A program made the position numbers and the translations under genes. Below are positions 23,691-34,091 of a stretch of 64,000 bases of DNA, piece by piece. Source of the stretch: Halichondria panicea (taxonomy: Eukaryota > Porifera > Demospongiae > Suberitida > Halichondriidae); assembly GCF_963675165.1 (NCBI RefSeq), contig NC_087382.1:2271567-2335566 (forward strand). Reading direction: 5' to 3'. The notes under the pieces are model-generated. The model was not told where the DNA came from. It saw only the letters and a program-made list of their open reading frames with translations, and did no database searches. Each line of letters starts with the position of its first letter. The stretch's first letter is position 1.

Positions 23691-24000
23691 TACACTAGTG
23701 TTTTAAGCTGGCGCTGTGCTAATGCCTCTCGCCATGTTTTTGCTTTCGCTCACAAGTATTAGAAAGGTTAATAATTTGAAATAATTATGATTTAAAATTG
23801 ACAAAATAGCAATTGAATGAACATTAAACACAGTAACGAATAATACAAATTGAAAATAATGTAATTATGAGAAAAGGTTGGTTTGTGGCTTACCTGGACC
23901 TCAACAAAGAGTGATTCTGCAAAAGGTATTGAGCGCGCATGCGCATTAGATCTACATCCAGGAATGGGGTGTGTCTGCAAGTTCACAAGTGCCATGAACT
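23690..24000 (-). mobile_element. dispersed element family, inverted partial copy
   Basis: On the minus strand it matches the right half of the element at 16141-16975: 'gcgcatgcgcgctca', 'aggtaagccacaaa' and the end block 'gagaggcattagcacagcgcc'. It abuts the gene D promoter. Confidence 0.6.
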
Positions 24001-24493
24001 TTGACCTTATAATTAATTTTTGTCTGTGATGTGGGGGCGGCTCCAGAGGATTATGCACATGAAACTTTAAATCTTCAATTAATACTAGATCTAGTGCAGA
24101 TCCATACAGGTAAAATTAATGTGCTCATGCATCCCAACATAATCATTGTAAGACTATTGAAATTAATACAGCAAACATTGTTTTATTGCACAAAAAACAA
24201 TTATTATTGTGAAAGAACAAAACCAGCCCTACCCCTTTTCAGGAATGGGGAATACCCCTTTCACAGCAGTAACTTAGCCTCGATTAAAATGCGGCCTAAA
24301 ATCGAGGCAAGAGTGGCAATACCCCAGGCGCTAGGCATAGCTAGCTACCTCATGCACAACTACAGCTAAGTACACATGCACAAGTTGTATAATATTGCAC
24401 AAGAGATAATAGAGATAATGATTATTGTACATTCATAAAAAAAACTGTTGACAGAACAACAAGGAACATAACATGTGAACACATTTTTAAGAG
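24000..24493. other. gap between genes C and D, nothing recognised
   Basis: AT-rich, with short chance frames only. It should hold the 3' UTR of gene C and distal promoter sequence of gene D. Confidence 0.4.
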
Positions 24494-25035
24494 CTATTCC
24501 AAAGTATTTATTTTAATGTCAGTGCTTGTGTCAAAATATGCTGCACTAGAACCCGATGATGATGACATATCACTTACTGACTCAGGGTAAGGGTTTTTGT
24601 AGCGAGTGATGATGATGGTATTCATTTTATTCCAACATTTCCACAAAATGAATACAACGAATCCAATTGTGCACACCAGTAACAACACAGTGAGAATTCC
24701 GAAAATCATCAATAGCACGAGCGTAAAGTTGAGAGGATTAGCCGAATTGTCTGGGCCTGCACTTGTGTCTGGTGAAGTCTGCTGCGTTATAGATCCAGTG
24801 CTAGTCGCTGTAGAAATAGAAATAGAAATATCACACGACAAATTATTTGATATAATTATAATATAAATTACCGTATATCTTATAATTTATCGGACAGCAA
24901 AAAATAATTATTTTCCGGATATAATTGAAACAGATTTTTATAGAGCATGCGAAGTGTCTGGAACAAGCAAGCAGCTGCATGCAGTTGCGCACATTAAAAC
25001 AGGTTATAAAAGCAGTCTTTACTACGCAAAGCCAG

Positions 25036-25141
25036 GTCAAATCCCCCAGTATGGGGCCAACATTTCAGATCAAATTAGAGTCAAATCCCCCCGTATGTCG
25101 CAGGGGGGGGGGGGTAGTGGCAACACATTGATAGGTGCATA
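25036..25141. repeat. single-ended relative of the 11-kb foldback arm
   Basis: 'ccccccgtatgtcgc', a G-run, 'ggtagtgg' and 'cattgataggtgcat' match the inner arm of the foldback element at 11050-11630. It lies in the intron of gene C. Confidence 0.5.
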
Positions 25142-25258
25142 ATCAATAAACGCAGGAAAGTGAACATAATTATTATAATTATTATGCCCACAGTAAACAC
25201 TGTACACCAAGCAGCATAAATAAATACAAAATGCTTAATAATGAGCATTCAATGATCA

Positions 25259-25466
25259 TACCGCATAGCAGGTAATTTTCGGGGGACAAAATATTCGTGG
25301 TTCAGCAATTGAGACATTTCGTGGGTAATATTTTCGTGGTTGCTGCTTGCACTGCAGGTAAAGGTAGGCAAGGTCACTTCATTCGTGGGTAAAATATTCG
25401 TGGTCAGACCTCCAACCACGAAAACCATGAATATTTTGCCCCACGAAAATTACATGCTACACGGTA
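25259..25466. mobile_element. MITE of the CCGTATAGCAGGT family, in gene C intron
   Basis: Ends 'accgcatagcaggtaatttt' and 'aaaattacatgctacacggt', closely related to the copy at 2649-2795 but with a 60-bp longer loop. Confidence 0.8.
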
Positions 25467-26454
25467 TAAACAAACATGTATATTTATAATTACCTGCTGT
25501 TGTTGGCGTGGAGACGGTAGGTGAACTCGTTGCTGTTGGTTCGTTTGTAGTGGCCTCAGTGATGGGTCTGTATGGAGGGTAGGTTGTTGGTACTGTGGGT
25601 TCACTGGGTAGGCGAGGGAATAGTTGAGTGTTGCAGTTAGCTTCACTACAGCATTGTATGACAGTCGTATTTGTATCATTTAGTCCACTGCAAGATTCTC
25701 TCCAGTGAGGGTTGAGGTTCTTGTTCAAACAGTAGTAATTTGTAACTAGTTCGTTTGATAGGTATAATCTAATCCACGTTCTGCAATACACAAGTCATCA
25801 CAGCAATCGTTGGTCCTCCATCCTGTATCATCACCAACTGTGCAGCATACTACTGCAAAGAAAATTCATTATATTAATATAAGTGTATGCAACCATGTAC
25901 CAAGGTAGCTACTCCTAGTTCCTAGTGAGCAATACCAACCCACCAGCTTGAGGAGTAGGTGTTGTTTGTGTTGAAAACACTGGTAGAGATTCAAGAAATA
26001 TTAACAGTAACGAAAGACAGTCACTTCCACACGACATGTTGTCCTTCTTAGCTTCTCTTGTTTACTTCACACATGGTTGGAGGGGTGTGGCTAAGCTAGA
26101 GGGGAGGGGCTGCTTGTGTTCACAGATTGCCGCAGTAACTAACTCGAGACAACCCGAGGGCTAGCCTCGAATGTCCACTGTGATCAAGATGTGCATGCAC
26201 AGAACAACTATTCGCTTTCTGGCATGGATCGTGATAGATTTTGGCGTGGTACGAATACTCTCTGGTGAATGATACTCATCAGTGATCATAACTCCAATTA
26301 TTATAATTACGAGCAAGACATTGGAAGTATAATACTGATACACTATAATTATTCTAAATTTCCCTGTTAACAAAGTGTGCATGTACAAATAACCGATGAC
26401 TTAGCTGGAGAGGATTACAGACAGAACAAAACCAAAGAAGACAACATGAGAATA

Positions 26455-26535
26455 AGCTACATCATGGATTCCGACCATCCTGTTTATCCTACTGCACGAA
26501 ATCTTCTATGACCACCAAAATACCCCCCACATTAC
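26455..26535. repeat. dispersed repeat, copy 3 of 3 (short)
   Basis: 'ccgaccatcctgtttatcct', 'tctatgaccaccaaaatacc' as in copies at 1497 and 20990. It lies 3' of gene B and 5' of gene C. Confidence 0.55.
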
Positions 26536-26788
26536 ACGTAGTGCTGATCACATGATCTCCAGCCAATCAGCTAGCAATATATACCCAACACTTTTCACGA
26601 GAAATTCCTTGGAATAAATGTATAGCATGTATGGGTAGACTTGTGATATGCTATAGCTAGTGACAAACTATGCATTAAAACAATGACCTGTAAAAAAAAA
26701 AAAAAAAAAAATTGCTGGCAGACCAAAGGGGAGACATAGAACACAACAAGATATTTAAACGGAAAAACAAAAAACATTAATTAAAGAG

Positions 26789-29323
26789 CTATACTGAAAT
26801 AATATCCTTTTTAACTTCAGTAGTGGTGTCCAAATCTGCTGCACTAGAACCCAATGATGACAATACATCACTCGGTGATTCTGGGCATGGGCTTGTGAAG
26901 TCACTGATGACAGTTTTCGTTTCATTGTACTTTCTCCATAAAATGTACGTAACAAACGTTGCTATGCCGATCAGTAACAACACAGCAACAATTACTAAAA
27001 CGATCAATAGAATGAACATAAAGTCGAGAGAATTGTCGGAAATATTGCCTGCACTGACCGGTGACGTCTGCTGCGTTGTAGATCCAGTCCCCATAGTGGT
27101 AGTACCTATAGAAATAGAAAAATTAAAAACAGCAGACATGACAAACTATGTGTTAGTACTTTTACGTGCATGCATGTACACTGCAAGTGTGGACCCCCCT
27201 GTGTAACTGTAAGTGTGGACCCCCCCTGTGTAACTGTAAGTGTGGACCCCCCCTGTGTAACTGTAAGTGTGGACCCCCCCTGTGTAACTGTAAGTGTGGA
27301 CCCCCCTGTGTGTGGACCCCCTGTGTAACAATGACACCTCTTACAATGTGTATTCCCACAACTTAGTATAAATTATAAGTCCACAGATCCTGCATTTTGA
27401 GGTTTCAATGGTATTTCCACTGAAATTTACCATCTATTCTATGTTAATCTGCCAACCACACCCCAACACCCATCCATTACCCATACACTGACCATGCAAT
27501 GCAAATAACACAGTTCATTATTACAAGGATACTAGACCACCCACTCGTGTTTTAGGGCCTGAAATACAATTTTGTATAACACTTGGTTATAGGCCAATTA
27601 CATTGAAACCATCTCAGCAGCACCCTTAGAGCTACATAGTTGGATAATCTCAGTGATGTGTTTGCACCTCTGTGAAGTTTGACCATAATAGAGAGTTTAC
27701 AAGGAAGTACCTCTGCTCTGTTGTGGGGAATGACCTTTATAGAGGCTTCCTTTGGCAAGGTAGCCCTGACCTAGAGCATCTGTTGCATCATGGTTACAGG
27801 CTAACAAGGTTTCTCCTAATACAATTAAAAGCATACCAATGCCATTACTCAAGCACTCATTGTGTAGCTCACAATAGATTTAGGAAGAAAAAAGGGTTTC
27901 AAATTTTCACCACAGGTATGGGTTTTAGCACAGAGGAACATCTGCAATAACAAAACAAAGGGCCTCTTGTTGTCAAGGTAGCTGTTAATTGTGTTATCTT
28001 ATAGAGTGGATCAATTAGGACCACCACTGGACCAACTTCTCAGGAGGCTAAGCCCACAGCATTGCTGACAGATAACACTAAGCCACACAAGGGATACACT
28101 TAAAGCAGGGCTACCACACCAATAAAATGAGCTACACAACTACACCAGTCTGGTTGCCCTGCCCTGTGGTGTTGAAGTACTGCACTACACACAACCACAT
28201 GCCCTGCTATGCAGCACTATACACAACCACACAACCTGCTATGCAGCACTGTGGCCCCAACTTGCTGACCTAATTACTACAATAGTGACATATCCCAGCA
28301 ACACTGTACATGCAACAGTACCCAGCAATATAGGATATAACTGTTTCTGTGGCCTAAACAGAGTTAGCTATAGTACACTATACACTAGGAAAGTAACCAC
28401 TGAAAACAAGTAGCCTTGACTACTCTAAAACATCAAAGATACCATTATAGGAACTAACTTGCCAACACCACCACAAATTAAAGTAGGAAGCTGCTTGCAC
28501 ATGTGAGCTGTTGTAGGTGGCAATAACACAGGATATGCAGTAAGGGAAGAAGAGGTACAACATCAGACACACTAACCCAACGCTACATTGCTAGGGCATG
28601 ACTTAGGTATGACTTATAGATGTTATCTTAATGCAGAGCCTCCGGAATTAAAGAACAGGTAGCTAGGTTATGTGGTCAATAGCAACAGCAAAAAAAACTG
28701 CACAGTCCACATTATAATGAATCTGTATGGTGTTAAATTTTACTGTAGATCTTCACGACAATTCTTGTACTACCTACTAACTTGGGATGTCCCTACAACG
28801 TTTGCCAATGCTCTAAGATTTCCTGCTATACAGGATGTTAGCACCATGCACACATGCATACATAATATTATAATAGGTATAATCATTATAGGTATAGCAA
28901 CGAGTGACTAAATCCACAGAACACTATAAAAGAGCAACATCATTATGAGCACACGCACACACAAACACACACACACACATAGTTTCACTCTACCACACAG
29001 CACACTAGCTATAGGACACACTCATAAAGCAATTACAAGGTGTAGGTCACCACACTATGTCATTGCATAACACTTGAGCATAATAGAGTCACTTCAAGTG
29101 AACCACAATGCCATAGAAAAGTACCTTATCTCAAAGCATCTGTTATGAACTCTTGGTAATACTGTATCTCTCTCAGGCTTATACAATGGTTTTATTCATC
29201 ATTACAATGGGCATATTTACTGTTAGTTCCGGACTTATGGAAAGTGTTTGTGTCTTGTTTATAAGTGTATCGCCATCAGGGCTTATAGTTTCAATTAAGG
29301 GTATGGGAATCCATGCATTGTAC

Positions 29324-29360
<37 letters not shown>

Positions 29361-30480
29361 TGTGTGTGTGTGTGTGTGTGCGATCATAATTCACTTACTT
29401 TCTGACGGAAACATTGGGCTCAGGAAGTTGTTACAACGATTAAAAGAGGAGCAACAAGAAACGACCTTCGATTCACTATAAGCAGAGCAGTTGATAAACC
29501 TTTCATCCACGCAGCCCCACACTCGTGAGTTACCCAATCGATTCAGTTCCACATAGCAACGCTTCCCGAGGCAATATCCAGGGTGTCCATTTAATGGAAC
29601 TCCTTCAAATCTCTTCTCACACTCTATCACTGTATGGAGAGAAAGAAACCATATCACAACAAATACAAAGAGATATACCCACTGTAAGACAGGAAACTGA
29701 GCATATGCCTAAGTATAATACGCATTGTACATCCACCAAGTGATACAAGTTTCAAGTAAGCTAGTATAAAATGCTTAACGAGCTTTCAATTATCACATAA
29801 ACACAAACATACAATTGCCCTCTGCTGTGGTGCTTGCAGTGGCAGCATCATTGGTTGTGGACGAGACGTATTCTTCAGTGGTAGAGTCTTCATTAGTAGA
29901 CTGTGAAATGACTGTCGGTGAAGTTGTTGCGGCAGTTTCATTTGTTGTTGCAATGGTCGTTAGTTCATTTGTTGATGCCATGGCTATTGGTTCATTTGTT
30001 GATGCAATGGTTGTTGGTACGTTTGTTGGTACTGTGGGTTCACTGGGTTCACTGGGTAGACGAGGGAATAGTTGAGTGTTGCAGTTTGCTTCACTAATAC
30101 AGCATTGTACAACATTCGTGCTCGTATCTCGCTGTCCACTGCAAGATTCTCTCCAGTGAGGGTTGGCGTTCTTGTTCAAACAGTAGTAATTTGTAATTGG
30201 TTCGTTTGATAGGTAATCTAATCCACGTTCTGCAACACACAAGTCATCACAGCAAGTGGTGCTAAATATTGAAAAAGTCGACTTGCAGCACACTGCAGCA
30301 AAGAAAACACATTAGATATTTATTATTAACAACTCTACTGATATGATAAAATACGTGAATCAAGGTAGCTAGTGTGTATGTTACTTGTAGGATACTAGGC
30401 AATACCAACTCACCAGCTTGAGTAGCTGACGGTAGAGATGTGAGAAATATCAACAGCAACGAAAGACAGCCACTCCACAT
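26789..30480 (-). CDS. gene B: kinase-less transmembrane protein with two three-finger (activin-receptor/Ly6-like) domains
   Basis: Four exons: 30414-30480, 29813-30292, 29399-29629, 26789-27105 (364 aa), all joined in phase 1. Signal peptide MWSGCLSLLLIFLTSLPSA. First Cys-rich domain with CCDDLCVAERGLDYL and QCCISEANCN, then a Thr/Ser-rich stalk with 'STNEP' repeats. Second Cys-rich domain with CLGKRCYVELN, WGCVDERFINC and SCCSSFNRCNN. The final exon has one TM segment (FILLIVLVIVAVLLLIGIA) and a tail with PESPSDVLSSLGSSAADLDT. It is the close paralogue of gene D; exons 1-3 are almost identical, while the TM/tail exon has diverged. Intron 3 is 2.3 kb and holds a minisatellite and unidentified repeat-like sequence. 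Probably a cell-surface receptor or decoy; ligand unknown. Confidence 0.72.
27180..27320. repeat. 27-bp minisatellite, about five copies
   Basis: Unit 'gtaagtgtggacccccc' plus 'ctgtgtaact'. As 27 is divisible by three, it gives open repeats in several frames. These are not genes. Confidence 0.9.
29325..29381. repeat. (GT)n microsatellite next to gene B exon 3 donor
   Basis: About 28 GT units with one G interruption. On the transcribed strand it is a CA repeat beginning about 18 bases after the exon 3 donor, as in gene D. Confidence 0.9.
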
Positions 30481-30650
30481 GTTGACCTTCTTAGCTTTAG
30501 CTCCAGTTCTCTCGTAGATATTTATATAATCTGCACATTGACTCAGGAACACGAAACTTATGAAACGGGGAAGACATGATATCATTAGTTAGTGGTCAAG
30601 TGTGTGGTAGTCCACATGCCAATGAGATTGCGCATGCGCAAAACACAATA
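29390..30650. repeat. segmental duplication block 2 (partner 22420-23690)
   Basis: Nearly identical to the gene D block in exons, introns and proximal promoter. In gene B a CCAAT (30619-30623) precedes the NRF-1-like palindrome. Confidence 0.85.
30619..30640. promoter_or_regulatory. CCAAT plus NRF-1-like palindrome upstream of gene B
   Basis: CCAAT at 30619 and TGCGCATGCGCA at 30629-30640, about 150 bp before the start codon. The same pair with similar spacing is upstream of RTK5 and in degenerate form upstream of RTK2. Confidence 0.6.
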
Positions 30651-30689
30651 CAAAATCAGCATCGCAACAGTATTTCAAGAGTAGTCTAT

Positions 30690-30933
30690 AGTACCAAGGG
30701 CGTATAAGAGAAGAGGGCATGCAACTCACTATTAGTCCAACGTGCGAGCAAAAACTGCATTCGATCTATTTATAGCTATCAGCTATACCTGTACTTTGCA
30801 CCAAACTCCATTTAACAGAAATCTATTTTTAGATATTACTGTACTTTCCAGTAACATTACTCCGCCCATTCAGTTTTTGCTCGTGGACTGTTGCATGCCC
30901 TCTCGAGTCTTCTCTTATACGCCCTTGATAGTA
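30690..30933. mobile_element. MITE with 'AGGGCGTATAAGAGAAGA' ends
   Basis: 'caagggcgtataagagaaga' at the left and 'tcttctcttatacgcccttg' at the right are inverted copies. 'gggcatgcaac' and 'gagcaaaaactg' are also mirrored. About 244 bp, non-coding, between genes B and E. Confidence 0.85.
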
Positions 30934-30990
30934 CTGATCAATGATACTCTTATAATCATTTAATGTTTGTTGACATGTACACACAGCAAA

Positions 30991-33917
30991 TCAAAATACT
31001 TTCAACATGGAAATACAAACTGCTATGTAGACAGTACTCAGTATCGGACGTGCATGAACGCTCGACACACTGTTAGCATCCGTGCCTGCAGATTAATAAG
31101 AGATAAGGTATTGTACTTGTAGTGGTTAATATATATATACCTGCTAATATTGTTGTACCTCCATTATCTGTGATGGTTGCCATAGTCGTCTCCACGGTAG
31201 ATAATTCTAAAGCAGACAGTGTATTCTATTCTGTTCATAATAATTATGTTTACTTATACCTGTGGTTACATCATCATCTGTACTGTACGCAGTGGTCGCC
31301 ATAGTAGTCTCCACAGTTGATAATTCTATGGTGAACAGTTGTTTAATATGGTCATCTCATGTATATGCAAGCATCCAGTATAATTATAGATTTACAGTAC
31401 AATAGACTCTCGTTAATCTGGCCACCCTCCGAGTGCAAATTGACTGGGATAGTGAGTTGGCCGCATTTCACCGCGGCTAAAAAACAACCTTACCTCGAAT
31501 CTAATGACTAATTTTGCGGTTCTGTCTCGAGAATCATTATGCTCTCTATTAAGTGCCAATTTTATCTGCTATAAACCACACCTAAAACGTCATATCCGGC
31601 CGTAATAAACGTACATCAAAAACCTAGTTTGGGGCAGCCAGCACTGGCCAGCATACGGAATAGCGAGTGGCCGTACTTCAGGGTGAGTTTTATGCGGTAA
31701 ATGCAATCCATGCCAAACCAACGACCGGTATATCGAGGTGGCCGCACTTCAGAGCGCAGGAATAGCGAGAGTCTACTTTACCTGTGGCAGTAGTGGATGT
31801 GGTAGTGGATGTGGTAGTAGGTGTGGCGATGGGCGTGGTAGTGGGTGTGGTAATAGGTGTGGTGATGGGTGTGGCGGTGGGCGTGGTGGTGGTTGATGTG
31901 GTAGTGGGTGTGGGCCGTAACTGCTCATACAGCTGGCGAGTGTTACAGTCACTGCCATTGACACAGCATATCTCAATATCTCCATTATCACCAAGATACT
32001 TTTAGCATAGGAAATAACATTAACAATATATAGCATTATAATAAATCACATCAGTAAAGTGTACACAATGGTAATAGTAGGCACTTTGTTGGTAACAGTT
32101 TGTACATGCATGTACAAAATACATACTGTATTACTAGAATATTTTGCGGGTGAAAAAACCTTTGCAAATGAGCCAAATAAGCAGAAAATTTGACCCTTTG
32201 CTATCTAACTATTGTGTTCTGGAAAGGATCGTGAGTATTTACTAGTTAGGTTTTGCGGATTTTATTGATCAACCCTCGCAAAATTCGCAAATGTTTGATG
32301 CTCACAAAACATTCTAGTAAGGTTCTTACTCTATAGAAGACATCACCAGAAGCCCCTCCTCCTCCGCAGTTTGTGAAATAATCAATATCACTCCTCACAC
32401 AGAAGTAGTACACGCGGTGAATATCCTCTAGTGGGTAATACTCGACTGATATACGACAGCCAAACATGTCCGTTTCCGTAGCATTGCATTGTCCGTTCAC
32501 ACAGTTGTGGAAAAAGTTGGGAGAACATGAGCAGGTCAGAGCATTGCCAGTAGCTTCACTGCTTGTTTCAGGAGGAGTAACACTTGCTGAAAATGGAAGA
32601 ATCAATTTTTAATTTTTATTATCATCAAATTGTTTACAGATTAGAAATACATGCATAATTATGTATGTAGTAAAAGGACTCAGTGCCAAGTGATTGAATA
32701 TTGAAACACTTATGCAATTAAGGCAGACTGAACTCGTAATAATCATTAAGGTGTTAAAATTGAAAAGCTTGTTGCAAAAATCTGCACGTGATTCGGACGA
32801 GGTAACAGAGGATTGATATTATATAGCGAACATCATTCAGCAGTTAAACAGACTTGCTTGTGCCCAGTGAGGGCAATCCAGTGCTCTGTAATTATATGGC
32901 ATGTTGCATCACTAGACCATAACGGGTTATTTTCATTGTTGCATATATTCGTATGAACTATATACCCATTTAGTATTCATACAGCTAGGATTGTGACGTT
33001 GAATCTTTTTGTATGTATGATGCTCTTCAATACAAAATGTCTACTATACAAAATAATAACCCGCTATAAGTTATACCAGAACATAGGGCATGTTGCACTG
33101 TGTGTAAATGCAGTGGGGAATGATCTGCTTTTTGAGGCTCATAATGTCCTTTTTATAGGCTCCATCACTTTAGACTATAGTAGTGGGAAACAAAGCATGG
33201 AATCCAGTAAAACTAATGAATCACACAACGTCTATTATTAAAACTTGACCAATCAGAAGAGTTTAACGTCACAGTGTTTGGGTAACAAGTTAGTTATTGC
33301 AGGCGCCCTCATGCAACATGGCAAACATTTCACTGGATGACGTAATACCACTCGTGCTGGGAAATAACTAATCCACGTGATTAATCTTGACTCCCGAGTC
33401 AGCTTTATTGGTGTGATGGTGCTCTCCCCCACAGCACAACAAATACATTGCACCATTGGGAGCTAGTGCCAAGCAAGCATAAAGTTGGCACTTGTAACTA
33501 TATAGGTGTTTCAAGGCAACCACACCTGGAGCTATCTATACATGAGAGCCTTGTATTACATCCTTTTGCTTAGTTACTGTATATCAATTAATACGATAAA
33601 CCGAAGGCCACAACATTTCAAAGTGCTATAGCTATATAATTATATACACTTGATTCTTGACAACAGTCATAGACTCCAGTAACTTGTAGTACACTCCTGC
33701 CACAGATTATAGCTTTAGTAGATGGACTATAGTTATATATGAGATCTATATATATGTATATCAGTTATAGCTAAATATTGAGTGAACTATAGCTATAGCT
33801 ATAAGTTTATATAAATTATACTGACTTGTTTTACATGTGCATCTCACCTGTACACAATAGTATCAGCACTGACAGGGCAAACATCGTTGCTACAGAGTAG
33901 AGGACTGTTGACTCCAT
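30991..33917 (-). CDS. gene E: GPI-anchored-like three-finger (Ly6-like) surface protein
   Basis: Six exons: 33848-33917, 32330-32586, 31782-31998, 31260-31325, 31141-31206, 30991-31085 (256 aa, all joins in frame). Exon 1 is a signal peptide (MESTVLYSVATMFALSVLIL). Exons 2 and 3 together form one Cys-rich domain: LTCSCSPNFFHNC, CVNGQC, MFGC, YYFCVRSD, then after a phase-0 intron ICCVNGSDCN. This is the closing pattern of Ly6/activin-receptor folds. A Thr/Pro-rich stalk follows, then two tandemly duplicated 66-bp stalk exons (ELSTVETTMAT). The last exon ends with SSVHARPILSTVYIAVCISM, six residues from the stop or fewer. That short hydrophobic tail suggests a GPI signal rather than a TM segment with cytoplasmic tail. 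Start codons of E and RTK1 are 174 bp apart and divergent, implying a shared promoter. Two MITEs touch its splice donors. Confidence 0.7.
31400..31778. mobile_element. pogo/Tigger-like MITE at gene E exon 3 donor
   Basis: Termini CAATAGACTCTCGTTAAT and inverted 'tagcgagagtctacttt' are flanked by TA duplications (31398-31399 and 31779-31780). Inner matching 'tggccgcac/tggccacc' blocks follow. The right TA is also bases 2-3 of the gene E intron 3 donor (GTAAAG on the minus strand). Confidence 0.75.
32131..32320. mobile_element. MITE with TTACTAGAATRTTTTGCG ends in gene E intron
   Basis: Left 'ttactagaatattttgcggg' and right 'caaaacattctagtaa' are inverted. It starts 9 bases inside the intron after gene E exon 2. 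A longer relative with an internal insertion lies at 50314-50800 in RTK3. Confidence 0.8.
32916..33070. mobile_element. MITE of the GTATAGCGGGTTATTTT family, in gene E intron 1
   Basis: Ends 'accataacgggttattttca' and 'aaaataataacccgctataa'; inner 'aggattgtgacgttgaatct' matches the inverted core of the 3151 copy. Confidence 0.7.
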
Positions 33918-34003
33918 TTTGTGAAAGACAAGCATGTCAGAGGACTGTTGACTCCTCTATCAATCTTCTAAAAGACATGCATGTCTCAAAACCTCTGTGC
34001 ACA

Positions 34004-34015
34004 TGCGCATGCGCA
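34004..34015. promoter_or_regulatory. central NRF-1-like palindrome of the E/RTK1 bidirectional promoter
   Basis: TGCGCATGCGCA lies at the midpoint between the divergent start codons of gene E (33917) and RTK1 (34092). A CCAAT follows at about 34026. The palindrome has no direction, as expected for a shared promoter. Function is inferred from the motif and position. Confidence 0.6.
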
Positions 34016-34091
34016 CTGCAAATCACCAATTTGATATGCGGATGTATGTGGTGAGGCTTATTAGCTTTGCTTGCTGATGAAGACACACACA

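Larger units (their letters stand above)
24494..26037 (-). pseudogene. gene C: three-finger transmembrane gene with a 2-bp frameshift
   Basis: Three exons: 25944-26037 (signal peptide, MSCGSDCLSLLLIFLESL), 25494-25852 (Cys-rich domain plus stalk) and 24494-24807 (TM exon and tail with PESVSDMSSSSGSS). Compared with genes B and D, exon 2 has 2 extra bases in 'ggtataatcta' (about 25762), where the paralogues read 'ggtaatcta'. This gives a stop within a few codons after CIAERGLDY. The exon sum is 2 mod 3, which fits a single lesion. Splice signals are otherwise intact, including a NAGNAG acceptor at exon 2. The second Cys-rich exon present in B and D is absent, and a MITE sits between exon 2 and the TM exon. 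It could be a recent pseudogene, an assembly error, or use alternative splicing. Confidence 0.65.
27106..29398. other. gene B intron 3: minisatellite and unidentified sequence
   Basis: Apart from the 27-bp minisatellite (27180-27320) and the GT tract at the right end, this 2.3-kb stretch holds no exon I can support. The part 27640-29150 is less AT-rich and looks like one insertion: 'tagagcatctgttgcatcat' near 27773 and 'caaagcatctgttatgaact' near 29132 are partly similar. I cannot name it. Confidence 0.4.
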
